From Fusibacter ferrireducens (GTDB lineage: Bacteria > Bacillota > Clostridia > Peptostreptococcales > Acidaminobacteraceae), in contig NZ_JADKNH010000005.1 in assembly GCF_015352425.1 (NCBI RefSeq), positions 124,001 to 188,000 on the forward strand: a DNA stretch of 64,000 nt. Direction: 5' to 3'. A program made the position numbers and the translations under genes. The notes beneath the pieces are model-generated. The model did not search any database and was not told the origin of the DNA. It worked only from the letters and a program-made list of their open reading frames with translations. Shown piece after piece: positions 35,291 to 44,224 of this stretch. Within the stretch, counting starts at the first letter, position 1. Each line of letters begins with the position of its first letter.

Positions 35291-36844
35291 CTATATTTTT
35301 AGATCCCCAGCAGCTTTGATTTTGACACGGTTGGTGTTGCCAGGATAGTAGGCTAATGGCACATCTTCCACATCAATAATTTCAACGGATGATTCTATAG
35401 CTCCTGATAAAACGGCCATTTGAATGGCTTCTTTTTTGGCAGATTCAATAGCAGTATCTCGAGGACATTTTTCATAGTCTATAAGTTTTTCGAAAGTGCC
35501 GCTGATTTTAGATATGGCTGAGCCAATGGCATTTGCAGTACCAAAGTAGTTTGGTTTGAGTACAGATTTTGTACCAGATAAGTTTTTAGGAACAATGATT
35601 GAACCACCGCCCACTAATATAACATCGGCGTCCTCATTTGAAAGCTTCATGCTATCGATGCCATTTTCGATCATTTTTTGAATCTCACTCATTGCCCTTT
35701 GAGCAAAGGCGATGTCAATGGCATTCAAAAGCTCAGGATTTCCGATCGCGCACATGCCCAGTTTAACGGCAATATCCGTTGTGGTGAGCGTATCTCCACC
35801 AAAGACCAATGCCTTTTGAGTGATTTCATAACCCACACTGTCGGGGCCAATGGATATTGTCCCGTCTGATTTTTGACGTACGATAGAACCGCCACCAAGT
35901 CCTATGGATAGAACATCGGGCATTCTAAAATTAGTCCTTACGCCGCCAATGGTCACCGCAACACCTGATTCTCTGGGAAAGCCACCTTGAATGACGCCGA
36001 TATCTGTCGTTGTGCCTCCGACGTCAATGACGATGGCTTCTTTCAAATGACCGAGATAACTTGCGCCTCTAATGGAATTGGTTGGGCCACATGCAATGGT
36101 TAAAATAGGGTATTTTTGAGCATAGGCCATGGTCATCAAGGTACCATCATTTTGTGAGATATATACTTTTGCTTCTGTGATACCATGTTCTGCAAGACTT
36201 TTTGAAAAACCAGTGGTGAATTTCTGGGCGACTTTGTAAAGTGATGCATTGAGCACAGTGGCATTCTCTCTTTCAATAAGTCCCATGGAGCCAATTTCAC
36301 TGGAGATGGAGATTTGTACATCATCTCCCATGATTTCTTTGCAAAGGCGTGCCGCTTCTTTTTCATGTTCGTCTCGAATACTTGAAAAAGCACAGGAAAT
36401 GGCAATGGAGTTCACTTTACCTTTGAGATTTTTAAAAAAACGTGTTGCATGATCGGTATCAAATGCGGCGAGTTCTTTGCCATCGTATTCAAAGCCACCG
36501 CCGATCACTTCTGAGGATATGGCGACTTTTGAAATATCTTCTGCCCAATCCACCAAAGGCGGTACGCCAAGAGTGGCAGGGGCACCAATTCTAAGGAGTC
36601 CTATAGGTTCAAGATTTTTGCGTTCAACAATGGCATTTGTACACTGAGTGGTGCCCAACATCGCAAGGTGAATTTTTTTAGGATCGATCTTGGAAATTTC
36701 TAAAATGGATTCAATAGCACCAAGTATGCCATCGTAAATATCGTTTGTTGTAGGATGTTTAATCTCGGCAATAACATTTAAGGCCTCATCGATTAAAACC
36801 GCATCTGTATTCGTACCCCCGACGTCTATTCCAAGCCTATACAT
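35291..36844 (-). CDS. Hydantoinase/oxoprolinase family protein (HyuA-like)
   Basis: A 517-aa ASKHA-fold protein. LGIDVGGTNTDAVLID is the phosphate-1 loop, and LGTTQCTNAIVERKNL, VIDVGGTTTDIGVI and IGLGGGS are family landmarks. HyuA-type proteins catalyse ATP-dependent opening of hydantoin-like or oxoproline rings, usually with a HyuB partner. Here the partner is a DUF917 protein, overlapping by 8 bp. At 517 aa it is shorter than classical HyuA (~680). Last gene of a codB-DUF917-hyuA operon. Confidence 0.85.
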   Translation of the reverse strand: MYRLGIDVGGTNTDAVLIDEALNVIAEIKHPTTNDIYDGILGAIESILEISKIDPKKIHLAMLGTTQCTNAIVERKNLEPIGLLRIGAPATLGVPPLVDWAEDISKVAISSEVIGGGFEYDGKELAAFDTDHATRFFKNLKGKVNSIAISCAFSSIRDEHEKEAARLCKEIMGDDVQISISSEIGSMGLIERENATVLNASLYKVAQKFTTGFSKSLAEHGITEAKVYISQNDGTLMTMAYAQKYPILTIACGPTNSIRGASYLGHLKEAIVIDVGGTTTDIGVIQGGFPRESGVAVTIGGVRTNFRMPDVLSIGLGGGSIVRQKSDGTISIGPDSVGYEITQKALVFGGDTLTTTDIAVKLGMCAIGNPELLNAIDIAFAQRAMSEIQKMIENGIDSMKLSNEDADVILVGGGSIIVPKNLSGTKSVLKPNYFGTANAIGSAISKISGTFEKLIDYEKCPRDTAIESAKKEAIQMAVLSGAIESSVEIIDVEDVPLAYYPGNTNRVKIKAAGDLKI

Positions 36845-37934
36845 TTGTAGTTCCTCCTTTCACCAATGCTTCAATAGGATGATAATCTACATCACAACCA
36901 AAGTAGCGAGGGCCAACGAGTTCAAGGCCTTTTTCTGATCGCCATAATGGGAAACACTTTAAGCCGACAACAATGACGCGCTTGCCATATTTGAGTGCAT
37001 CTGTGGTCACTGGAATGAAAGTTTCCGAATCCACAAGGCAGATTAGATCTGGTGTTGTCGCTAAAACCGTACCATTCACTTCTGCAATGAGATTTTCATT
37101 TTGAAAAGTGATCACGGCGTTTTGACCACGATCATGGTCGATCCCTTCCAGGTGAACTTTACCAAAGTTAAAACCACCTTTGGTTTCGCGAAGGACATCG
37201 GAAATTTTACCTTTAAATAATTTGAAGCCTTCTGTTGCCTTGAAGAAGTTTTCTTCTGGTGTGTTTGGGCTGTTTTTTAGAGTTCTAATGGCAGCCCCTA
37301 GCTGTTCACTACGAGTGATAATATTTTTAACGGCATATTTTCGAAGGGTTATGCCATCCATACAGTACAGGGATACGGATACTGAACCGCCGCAACTCAT
37401 GGTGACGGCACGTGCTAACTCTTCCGTCCATTTGTTGGTTATGGTATCAAATATGGCGCAATTTCCCTTTTCATCCGTCAAGGCCATTGGCGTTGCCTTG
37501 ATGCCACCTATGGTAAACGTCACCATTTGCAGTTCTGGAAATGCACGGCCCATGCCGTCTGCATCGACCATGGGAATGCCCAGTCTAGCGCAAGCAGCTA
37601 TAGGCAACATGCTGTTGACGCCACCTGCTTCAATGGGCATAAAAGCATAGATTTCCTTCCCGTAAAACTGTGAAACCATTCTGTGAAGTGTCTTATATTC
37701 TTCGCCACCAACCCCTTTTTCAGATAAGATTGTAGGCGCACCCATCATGGCAATGGGCACAATCAGTGCATCATCTGGAATTTCTTCAGGATCTAGTAGG
37801 GTTACTTCGCCGCAGTCCTTTACGGCACCCATTGCGATGAGTTTACCGATGTAGGGGTCTCCTCCGCCACCAGCTCCAAGTAGTGCTGCACCAAGTGCAA
37901 TATCTTCAATTTCTTTTAGACCTATTTTTCTCAA
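36837..37934 (-). CDS. DUF917 family protein
   Basis: A 365-aa protein starting LKEIEDIALGAALLGAGGGG, the DUF917 signature, with GMGRAFPELQM and late GPRYFGCDVDYHPIE. Characterised relatives act on sulfur-substituted hydantoins (S-methyl thiohydantoin desulfurase type), but most members are unassigned. It pairs with the HyuA-like gene through an 8-bp overlap, so the two probably act in sequence on the same cyclic amide. An AGGA-like site precedes the start. Confidence 0.85.
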   Translation of the reverse strand: MRKIGLKEIEDIALGAALLGAGGGGDPYIGKLIAMGAVKDCGEVTLLDPEEIPDDALIVPIAMMGAPTILSEKGVGGEEYKTLHRMVSQFYGKEIYAFMPIEAGGVNSMLPIAACARLGIPMVDADGMGRAFPELQMVTFTIGGIKATPMALTDEKGNCAIFDTITNKWTEELARAVTMSCGGSVSVSLYCMDGITLRKYAVKNIITRSEQLGAAIRTLKNSPNTPEENFFKATEGFKLFKGKISDVLRETKGGFNFGKVHLEGIDHDRGQNAVITFQNENLIAEVNGTVLATTPDLICLVDSETFIPVTTDALKYGKRVIVVGLKCFPLWRSEKGLELVGPRYFGCDVDYHPIEALVKGGTTNV

Positions 37935-37957
37935 AGTATTATCATCCTTTCTATATT

Positions 37958-39280
37958 TTAGTTTTCGTTATAGCTTGGATTGGGTCCTGGAATTACTTTA
38001 ACGATTGCAATGTAAAGAAGCATGGAAACAACGATGCCGTTTATCGGTCCAATGAAAAAGGGCATATTGAGAATCGGGAACGCTGCAACCAAGCTTGGGA
38101 ATGACGCAAAAGTGCCTCCTGTAATACAAGCGACAAGCGCGCCCACTAAAAATGAGATCATTCCTGGTGCAAAGACACCCTCTCTGAGTTTGAAGGCTTT
38201 AGGATCGCCTTTCCCAATGAGCCAGTAATCTGCTATGAGTACGCCCACAAGTGCAGGTACAAGTGCGGATAATAGTGTTAAGAAAGCGGTAAATTTGCCT
38301 AGTAATCCAAGTGCGGCAAGTAATGTGCCAATGCCGCCGGCAATTGCAGTAGTTACCTTATAGTAGCTTTCATCTAAGCCCAAAAGATTGGAAAGAGATA
38401 ATCCCCCGCTGTAGGCATTAGTCACATTGGTTGTCCAAGTGGCTAAAACAAGCGCAACAAGGCCAATAGCAGGAACGCCTACTGCAGTGAGCACAGCACT
38501 GATGTCATATTGTCCTGTGACGATACTCATGACAGCACCGATTAACAACATGGTCAAACCTGCTGGCAGTACACCGAGAACGGATGACTTGATCACATCT
38601 TTTCGACTTTTTGCAAATCTACAGTAGTCACTGCTAATCGCGCCGCCCACTGCAAAAGTTGCCACAACCAAGCTAATGCCAGTTACAAATGGCATGGGAT
38701 GAGGTGTCACATAGTTTGCCATAACTTCGAGACCATTGAATTGGACCATGGCAGCCCAAACGCCATAACCGCAAACGATGAGCAGCAATGGTACTGCAAC
38801 AAAGTTGAGCCATTTAAGGCCTTTAAAACCGTAACAGGCTGTGACCAGCATGATGATACCCCAAAGTGTTGAAGAAAGCCATGTTGGAATTGTGATCCCC
38901 GTCATGGTAGCCAACATAGATGAAAATGATGTGCCGCAAACAGCTGATTGGATACCAAACCATCCAATGCAGGCGATTGCCAGAACACTACTGATCACGT
39001 ATTGGGCCCCTTTTTTCCCCAATGCCCCAGAGGCCATTACAGCTGTGGGTAGCCCTGTATCGCAACCTTGAATACCAATTAAGCTCATATAAATGCAAAT
39101 AATACTGTAGCCAATTAAGATGGCCATAATTACTTTGCCAATAGACATGCTACTGCCAACCAAACCGCCAATCATGAGGCTTGGCACACAAATCATAGAT
39201 CCGATCCAGACCATGGCAATGGATTGCCAATTTTGCTTTTCTTCAGGTTTGACTTCAAACCCAGTTAATTTTTTAGCCAT
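37958..39280 (-). CDS. codB: NCS1-family permease, cytosine permease-like
   Basis: A 440-aa membrane protein with about 12 helices, matching CodB-like members of the nucleobase-cation-symport-1 family (WIGSMICVPSLMIGG, AIACIGWFGIQ, GGAISSDYCRFAKSRKD, WTTNVTNAYSGGLSLSN). It should import a nucleobase, hydantoin or similar heterocycle. The downstream ring-opening genes favour a hydantoin or purine-derived substrate over cytosine. AAGGAGGG lies just before the start. It is first in the operon. Confidence 0.85.
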   Translation of the reverse strand: MAKKLTGFEVKPEEKQNWQSIAMVWIGSMICVPSLMIGGLVGSSMSIGKVIMAILIGYSIICIYMSLIGIQGCDTGLPTAVMASGALGKKGAQYVISSVLAIACIGWFGIQSAVCGTSFSSMLATMTGITIPTWLSSTLWGIIMLVTACYGFKGLKWLNFVAVPLLLIVCGYGVWAAMVQFNGLEVMANYVTPHPMPFVTGISLVVATFAVGGAISSDYCRFAKSRKDVIKSSVLGVLPAGLTMLLIGAVMSIVTGQYDISAVLTAVGVPAIGLVALVLATWTTNVTNAYSGGLSLSNLLGLDESYYKVTTAIAGGIGTLLAALGLLGKFTAFLTLLSALVPALVGVLIADYWLIGKGDPKAFKLREGVFAPGMISFLVGALVACITGGTFASFPSLVAAFPILNMPFFIGPINGIVVSMLLYIAIVKVIPGPNPSYNEN

Positions 39281-39312
39281 AAGACAGCCCTCCTTTTTTA
39301 TAATTAACCTTG

Positions 39313-39340
39313 ATTATAATGTTTTATTACAATATTGTAA
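39313..39340 (-). promoter_or_regulatory. Promoter of the codB operon overlapped by a palindrome
   Basis: On the minus strand TTACAA (39340-39335), a 16-bp spacer and TATAAT (39318-39313) form a promoter. The perfect palindrome TTACAATATTGTAA (39327-39340) covers its -35 box, a natural operator. The neighbouring PucR protein is the first candidate binder. Confidence 0.55.
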
Positions 39341-39421
39341 TTGGTTCAAAAGCAAAAAAAAATCGTCTCTAAATTGTCCTTATGAACAAAAAAGAGCGAT
39401 TAATTGCTTTATTTATGGAAA

Positions 39422-41071
39422 TTAGTCTTTATTTGGTGTCTGGGGTAGGCTTTCTAATAACCTTTCAATAGCGACAGCACAGTAGAGATCGTAATGTTCG
39501 GGCATTTTATTGATGTCAAAGTGTAGGTATTCATTAATTTGATGGATTCGATATTTAATCGTATTTTTATGGACATACAGATAGTCAGCGGTTAAAGCCA
39601 CATTGGAGGCAGCATCTAACAAATAGATCGCCAGCGTACTTTTTAGAGCATCACTGGAATGGTTGCTCTGATCAAGCGGTAGTAAGATTTTAGTTGCTTC
39701 GAGGATGCTGTTTTCACCATTTGAAATAATATCATAACAGTGTTTTGTAAAACGCAATTCTTGCAGTGAAAGAATTGTTTTTAGAGGAAAAATGATCTTT
39801 GCAGCAGAAAGATAATCTGAGTAGAGGAGATAGCCATTTCTAACATCTGTGGTATTCGCCTGTCCATAACATGTGACGAGCACATAGGGTTCAGGGGATT
39901 GCTCAGAGAGTGCCTCTTCAAGAGCTTCTTTAACGACTTTGCAGGCTTGTTTTACTTTGTCACTGCCCAAAAAAATGACGAATGTATCGTTGTATGTTCC
40001 AGTAAATGTGACGTTAAAATAGAGTCGAATGACATCTTCAACAATTTTTTGCCATTTCTGATAGAGGTCATGTCGAAGGGCTTGGTGATCAATGGGTTTT
40101 TTAGGCACCAGCATAATCAGATGATGGATGGCGAGAATATTTATATTTAGAATCTCTGCCAAGCGCCTCATTTTGATGGGTTCATCGTTTAAGATGGCTC
40201 GAATAAGTTCATCAGTCCCTATTTTACCATGTCCCTTACTCCATATGTTTATAAAGAGCTGAACAATTTCTGAGGCTTGATTACAAAGTTCTTCAGAGAG
40301 AATGCCATTTTCTTTGGCCATAATGAGATGAAGTGGTGAAGCATTTTCGCTTTGAATGGCTTTATTGCAGACGTAAATACTTCGTCCTATTTCAATAGGT
40401 GTTGGTGTCGTTGGTAAATTGGCAATGCTGGCATGGTAGTAAGATGAGATCTTTTCTATGCTCACATTGCTGATCACTGGCCAATTGGATAGATTAACGC
40501 TGTTGAAGTGATCGTCCACAAGGTAGATGGAACTGGTTGTATGATCGCAAATCATCTTTAAGACGGTGTCCATATTGCGTTGATGATCAGACAGTTTGCT
40601 GATGCGCTCTAGCATTTCAGATACAAAGTTGGGATCGTGCATTTTATTTTTGATAATGGCTTCAATAACTTCGTAAATCACTTCGCTGTATTTCAAGTCC
40701 ATTCTGTTTTCGGGCATGCAAATCAGAGCAAAGTCCAGCTTGTTGGCCAGATCAATTAAGCGTTGATCAATTTCGGGCATAAAGATGCCCACATAATAAA
40801 GAATTATGCCCACTTCACCGCTTTTATGCAATCTGCGAATCGTTCGGCATTGTGCTTCCACATCATCTTTTATATTGATGAAGCCAGTGATTGCAATTTC
40901 ATTTCCGAGAAATTCGTTGCTGTCAAAAAAAGTTTTTTGAAGTGCAGTGGGTTCAGCATATTCTAAAACAGAAATGGAGTCGACGGTTTTATCCAGTCCC
41001 TTTGCGCCGGCGATAACTTTGGCGTGACTCAATGAAGGCAAGTCTAAAAGTGTTTTTATGGTGATGCGCAT
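39422..41071 (-). CDS. PucR family transcriptional regulator
   Basis: A 549-aa regulator: an N-terminal PucR domain (~5-130; MRITIKTLLDLPSLSHAKVIAG, CMPENRMDLKYSEV), a middle GGDEF-like fold (~280-420, no active GGDEF motif) and a C-terminal HTH_30 (~485-535; NVALTADYLYVHKNTIKYRI). PucR-type proteins control purine or related N-heterocycle catabolism. It lies 141 bp upstream of the codB-DUF917-hyuA operon on the same strand, which it probably activates or represses. AGGAGGG precedes the ATG. Confidence 0.9.
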   Translation of the reverse strand: MRITIKTLLDLPSLSHAKVIAGAKGLDKTVDSISVLEYAEPTALQKTFFDSNEFLGNEIAITGFINIKDDVEAQCRTIRRLHKSGEVGIILYYVGIFMPEIDQRLIDLANKLDFALICMPENRMDLKYSEVIYEVIEAIIKNKMHDPNFVSEMLERISKLSDHQRNMDTVLKMICDHTTSSIYLVDDHFNSVNLSNWPVISNVSIEKISSYYHASIANLPTTPTPIEIGRSIYVCNKAIQSENASPLHLIMAKENGILSEELCNQASEIVQLFINIWSKGHGKIGTDELIRAILNDEPIKMRRLAEILNINILAIHHLIMLVPKKPIDHQALRHDLYQKWQKIVEDVIRLYFNVTFTGTYNDTFVIFLGSDKVKQACKVVKEALEEALSEQSPEPYVLVTCYGQANTTDVRNGYLLYSDYLSAAKIIFPLKTILSLQELRFTKHCYDIISNGENSILEATKILLPLDQSNHSSDALKSTLAIYLLDAASNVALTADYLYVHKNTIKYRIHQINEYLHFDINKMPEHYDLYCAVAIERLLESLPQTPNKD

Positions 41072-41231
41072 GTGACCCTCCTAACGGTTAGATAGCCGTT
41101 AAATAGCGAATAATTATTAAAAAAAAGTAATAATACCATTTTATCATATTCCCCAAGTGGAAAAAACATCTTAAAGTAGAATATATGCCATGAGAAAATG
41201 CTTTTGAATACTAATTACGTCAATAGTTTGT

Positions 41232-41252
41232 TATAATGGTTTTGTATACAAA
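41232..41252 (+). promoter_or_regulatory. -10 box and FadR-type operator before lctA
   Basis: TATAAT (41232-41237) is followed at once by the perfect palindrome TTTGTATACAAA (41241-41252). FadR-subfamily GntR regulators bind TNGTNNNACNA-type sites, and this position would block transcription, consistent with autorepression. No good -35 box is seen. Confidence 0.5.
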
Positions 41253-41279
41253 CTCAAATTGGAAAAGGTGGTGCATGGT

Positions 41280-41975
41280 TTGTTTCAACCTGTAAAGACT
41301 AAAAAAATTTATGAAATGATCATAGAGCAAATTCAAGAAATGATACTATCTGGGGCTTTGAAAACAGGAGACAAGCTTCCATCAGAGCGTATTTTAGCAG
41401 AACAGTTCAATGCATCTCGTGCGTCTATACGTGAGGCCATTCGAAGTCTTGAAATATTAGGGGTTGTAGAATCTCGTCAAGGTGGCGGCAATTTCATCAG
41501 CGACTATAAGAGTGCAAACTGGATCGAACCCATTTCACTGATGTTTAAACTCGGCGGGGGCAATTTCGATGAAATATTAGAAATGAGAACTGTGATAGAA
41601 GTAGAAGCGGCACGCCTTGCAGCCATCAGAATTACAGAGGACCAGAAACAAAATTTGATTCATTTAGAGCAAAGGCTTAAGGCGGCCACTTCTGAAGAAG
41701 AACTTTCATCGCTTGATCAGCAATTTCATATTATTGTTGCTGAAGCTTCACATAATGTTTTGATTGAAACGATGATGCGCGCTATACAAGCGATATTGAA
41801 AAACTTTATAGGTGAAGCACGTCAATCCATTAACACATGGGCTCAGGATTCAGGTGTCCTTTTAACCCAGCATCTTAAAATTGCCGAATCAATTCTCCAA
41901 GGTAAAAGCGAAGAGGCGGCTTTGAATATGAAAGCACATTTTGTTATGGTCGTTAAGAGCCGTTCTAAGGCATAG
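41280..41975 (+). CDS. lctA: FadR-type GntR regulator of lactate use
   Basis: A 231-aa regulator: winged helix (~1-75; GDKLPSERILAEQFNASRASIREAIRSLE) and an FCD ligand domain (~90-225) with Asp/His metal ligands. Family members respond to lactate or related acids. The likely start is TTG 41280 (MFQPVKTKKIYE), 8 bp after AAAGGTGG; the TTG at 41259 lacks a ribosome site. It precedes etfB-etfA-lactate dehydrogenase, the gene order of the Acetobacterium lct operon, so the lctA name follows from context. Confidence 0.85.
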   Translation: MFQPVKTKKIYEMIIEQIQEMILSGALKTGDKLPSERILAEQFNASRASIREAIRSLEILGVVESRQGGGNFISDYKSANWIEPISLMFKLGGGNFDEILEMRTVIEVEAARLAAIRITEDQKQNLIHLEQRLKAATSEEELSSLDQQFHIIVAEASHNVLIETMMRAIQAILKNFIGEARQSINTWAQDSGVLLTQHLKIAESILQGKSEEAALNMKAHFVMVVKSRSKA

Positions 41976-42003
41976 ATTGGATTTAGAGCTCAGATCAAAC
42001 AAT

Positions 42004-42031
42004 CAACAACCCAAATCAGGGTTGTTTTTTT
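42004..42031 (+). terminator. Rho-independent terminator after lctA
   Basis: AACAACCC (42005-42012) pairs with GGGTTGTT (42019-42026), then a T run. It separates lctA from lctBCD, so those have their own promoter or depend on read-through. Confidence 0.8.
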
Positions 42032-42232
42032 ATGCCAAGAATTCGAAAAAAAATATGGATAAAAGCGTTGAGAAGTGATATGATGATTTTAAAAGTGGTA
42101 AGACCAGTAGACCAAAATGCTGAAGTACTTGAACATAATATCGTAAATAGAGAAAAGTAAAAGACTAAAATGGTAAAAAGGATTGAGGCATTTGTGAATT
42201 TTGAGGTAAAAGCCAGTTCAGAGGAGGGTTAT

Positions 42233-43021
42233 ATGGAAATATTAGTGTGCATTAAGCAAGTGCCAGGAACAACACAAGTGGAGATTGACGAAGAAACAGG
42301 TGTTTTAAGGCGTGATGGGGTTGCTTCAAAGATGAACCCTTATGATCTTTATGCGCTTGAAAGTGCAATGGTTTTAAAAGAAAAGTACGGTGCAACTGTT
42401 CACGTGTTGACAATGGGCCCCCCACAAGCAGAGCACATTATCAAAGAAGCCTATATGATGGGGGCAGATCACGGCGCTATTTTAAGCGATCGAAAGTTTG
42501 CAGGAGCAGACGTTTGGGCAACGGCGTACACCCTTTCACAAGGCGTTAAAAGATTTTGCAAACCAGATTTGATTATTTGCGGAAAGATGACCACGGATGG
42601 CGATACTGCACAAGTTGGGCCAGAAATGGCTGAATTTCTGGGGATTCCGCATATTGCAAATGTTTCTAAGATCGTAGATGTAACAAGGTCTAATATGACA
42701 GTTGAGATGGATATGCCACAGACGGTGGAAGTGGCAAAGGTTGAATTTCCTTGTCTCATAACAGTTGAGAAGGGGATTTTTCAGCCTAGATTACCATCTT
42801 ATAAATTAAAAAAATCAACGGCTCAATTGAATGTACAATATTATGCATTCAGAGATTTAGAGGATCAAGATGAAATGAAATATGGTCTAAATGGCTCACC
42901 AACACAGGTTAAGCGCATATTTCCACCAGTGGGCAATGATGCTCACGAAATATGGGAAGGTGATAGTGACACTCTAACCAACCAAATGTTCAATGCGTTA
43001 ATGCGATTGAAGTTTATTTAG
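42233..43021 (+). CDS. lctB: Electron transfer flavoprotein beta subunit of lactate dehydrogenase complex
   Basis: A 262-aa EtfB (ILVCIKQVPGTTQVEID, RDGVASKMNPYDLYALE, CGKMTTDGDTAQVGPEMAE). In the lactate dehydrogenase/Etf complex it carries the FAD that splits or merges electron pairs with NADH. The ATG at 42233 follows GAGGAGGG; the ATG at 42170 would add a stretch containing that site. Genes lctB, lctC and lctD are spaced by 9 bp and form one operon. Confidence 0.92.
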   Translation: MEILVCIKQVPGTTQVEIDEETGVLRRDGVASKMNPYDLYALESAMVLKEKYGATVHVLTMGPPQAEHIIKEAYMMGADHGAILSDRKFAGADVWATAYTLSQGVKRFCKPDLIICGKMTTDGDTAQVGPEMAEFLGIPHIANVSKIVDVTRSNMTVEMDMPQTVEVAKVEFPCLITVEKGIFQPRLPSYKLKKSTAQLNVQYYAFRDLEDQDEMKYGLNGSPTQVKRIFPPVGNDAHEIWEGDSDTLTNQMFNALMRLKFI

Positions 43022-43030
43022 GAGGCGGAA

Positions 43031-44215
43031 ATGGCGAAAATTATAATTCACAATGAAAAGGTTAAAGCGCATGATGTGCTCGTAAACTTATGCCCTTTTA
43101 ATGCGATTGAGTTTATGGATTCGAAAATAACGATCAACAGTGGCTGCAAAATGTGTAAACTGTGTGTGAAGCAAGCGCCAGACGTTTTTGAGTTCTTTGA
43201 GGAAGAGGTAAGGCGTGTCAATAAATCGGAATGGAAAGGGATCGCTGTTTATATAGATCATGTGGAGGGCGATATTCACCCAGTATCCTTTGAGCTCATA
43301 GGCAAGGCGAGAACCCTAGCTGAGAAAATTAATCATCCAGTACATGCAGTACTCATAGGCGAAAATGTGATGCAGGCAGCAGAGGAAATTGTGAAGTATG
43401 GTGTGGATGAGGTTTTTGTTTACGATGAAACGGAGCTTAAAAATTTTAGAGTTGAACCCTATGCCGCATGTTTTGAAAACTATATTGAAAGCGTCAAACC
43501 GAGTATTGTACTCGTTGGGGGTACCACTATTGGTAGATCGCTTGCACCGAGACTTGCAGCGAGATTTAGGACAGGGCTTACAGCGGATTGCACAGTGCTG
43601 GATGTTCAAGAAAATACGGACTTAGATCAAATCAGGCCTGCATTTGGCGGCAATATCATGGCTCACATTCACACTCCAAATCATAGACCACAGTTTGCCA
43701 CAGTGAGATACAAGATCTTTGATGCGCCAGAAATGATAGATAAGCCTTTTGGAAAAATTACGAGGTACACTGTTTCGAAAGATTTACTGAAATCGAAGAT
43801 TGAGGTGCTCGAAGTGCACGATAAGGCAAAATCAGAGAGTATAGAAGAGGCGGAAGTGATCGTGGTGGTCGGATCGGCATTTAAGAAAAAAGAAGACTTG
43901 AGCATGGCTTTTAAACTTGCGGCACTTTTAGATGCTAAAGTGGCGAGCACAAGGCCGCTAATTGAAAAGGGTTGGATGGATGCAAAGTTGCAAATCGGTC
44001 TCAGTGGACGTACGGTTAGACCTAAGCTCATTATAACCTGTGGGGTTTCGGGTTCTGTACAGTTCGTGGCAGGGATGAAAGGTTCAGACCAAATTATGGC
44101 CATCAATATAGACAGAGAAGCCTCGATATTTAAGACTGCGCATTATGCAATTGTCGGTGATATTTATGAAGTTCTTCCAAAGCTCATTGAACGCATTGAA
44201 AATGAAAGACTGTAG
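43031..44215 (+). CDS. lctC: Electron transfer flavoprotein alpha subunit with N-terminal Fe-S domain
   Basis: A 394-aa EtfA. The extra N-terminal domain has four Cys (C21, C39, C42, C45; NLCPFNAI and CKMCKLC), enough for one [4Fe-4S] cluster where ferredoxin can dock. The EtfA core follows (GRSLAPRLAARFRTGLTADC, RPAFGGNIMAHI, GLSGRTVRPKLIITCGVSGSVQ), with the FAD-binding tail. This extra domain is typical of lactate-linked, confurcating Etfs. AGGAGG lies 6 bp before the ATG. Confidence 0.92.
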   Translation: MAKIIIHNEKVKAHDVLVNLCPFNAIEFMDSKITINSGCKMCKLCVKQAPDVFEFFEEEVRRVNKSEWKGIAVYIDHVEGDIHPVSFELIGKARTLAEKINHPVHAVLIGENVMQAAEEIVKYGVDEVFVYDETELKNFRVEPYAACFENYIESVKPSIVLVGGTTIGRSLAPRLAARFRTGLTADCTVLDVQENTDLDQIRPAFGGNIMAHIHTPNHRPQFATVRYKIFDAPEMIDKPFGKITRYTVSKDLLKSKIEVLEVHDKAKSESIEEAEVIVVVGSAFKKKEDLSMAFKLAALLDAKVASTRPLIEKGWMDAKLQIGLSGRTVRPKLIITCGVSGSVQFVAGMKGSDQIMAINIDREASIFKTAHYAIVGDIYEVLPKLIERIENERL

Positions 44216-44224
44216 GAGGTTGAT

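Noticed and set aside
42170-42232. Longer N-terminus for EtfB
   Set aside because: The added residues do not match EtfB and contain the GAGGAGGG site that serves the ATG at 42233.
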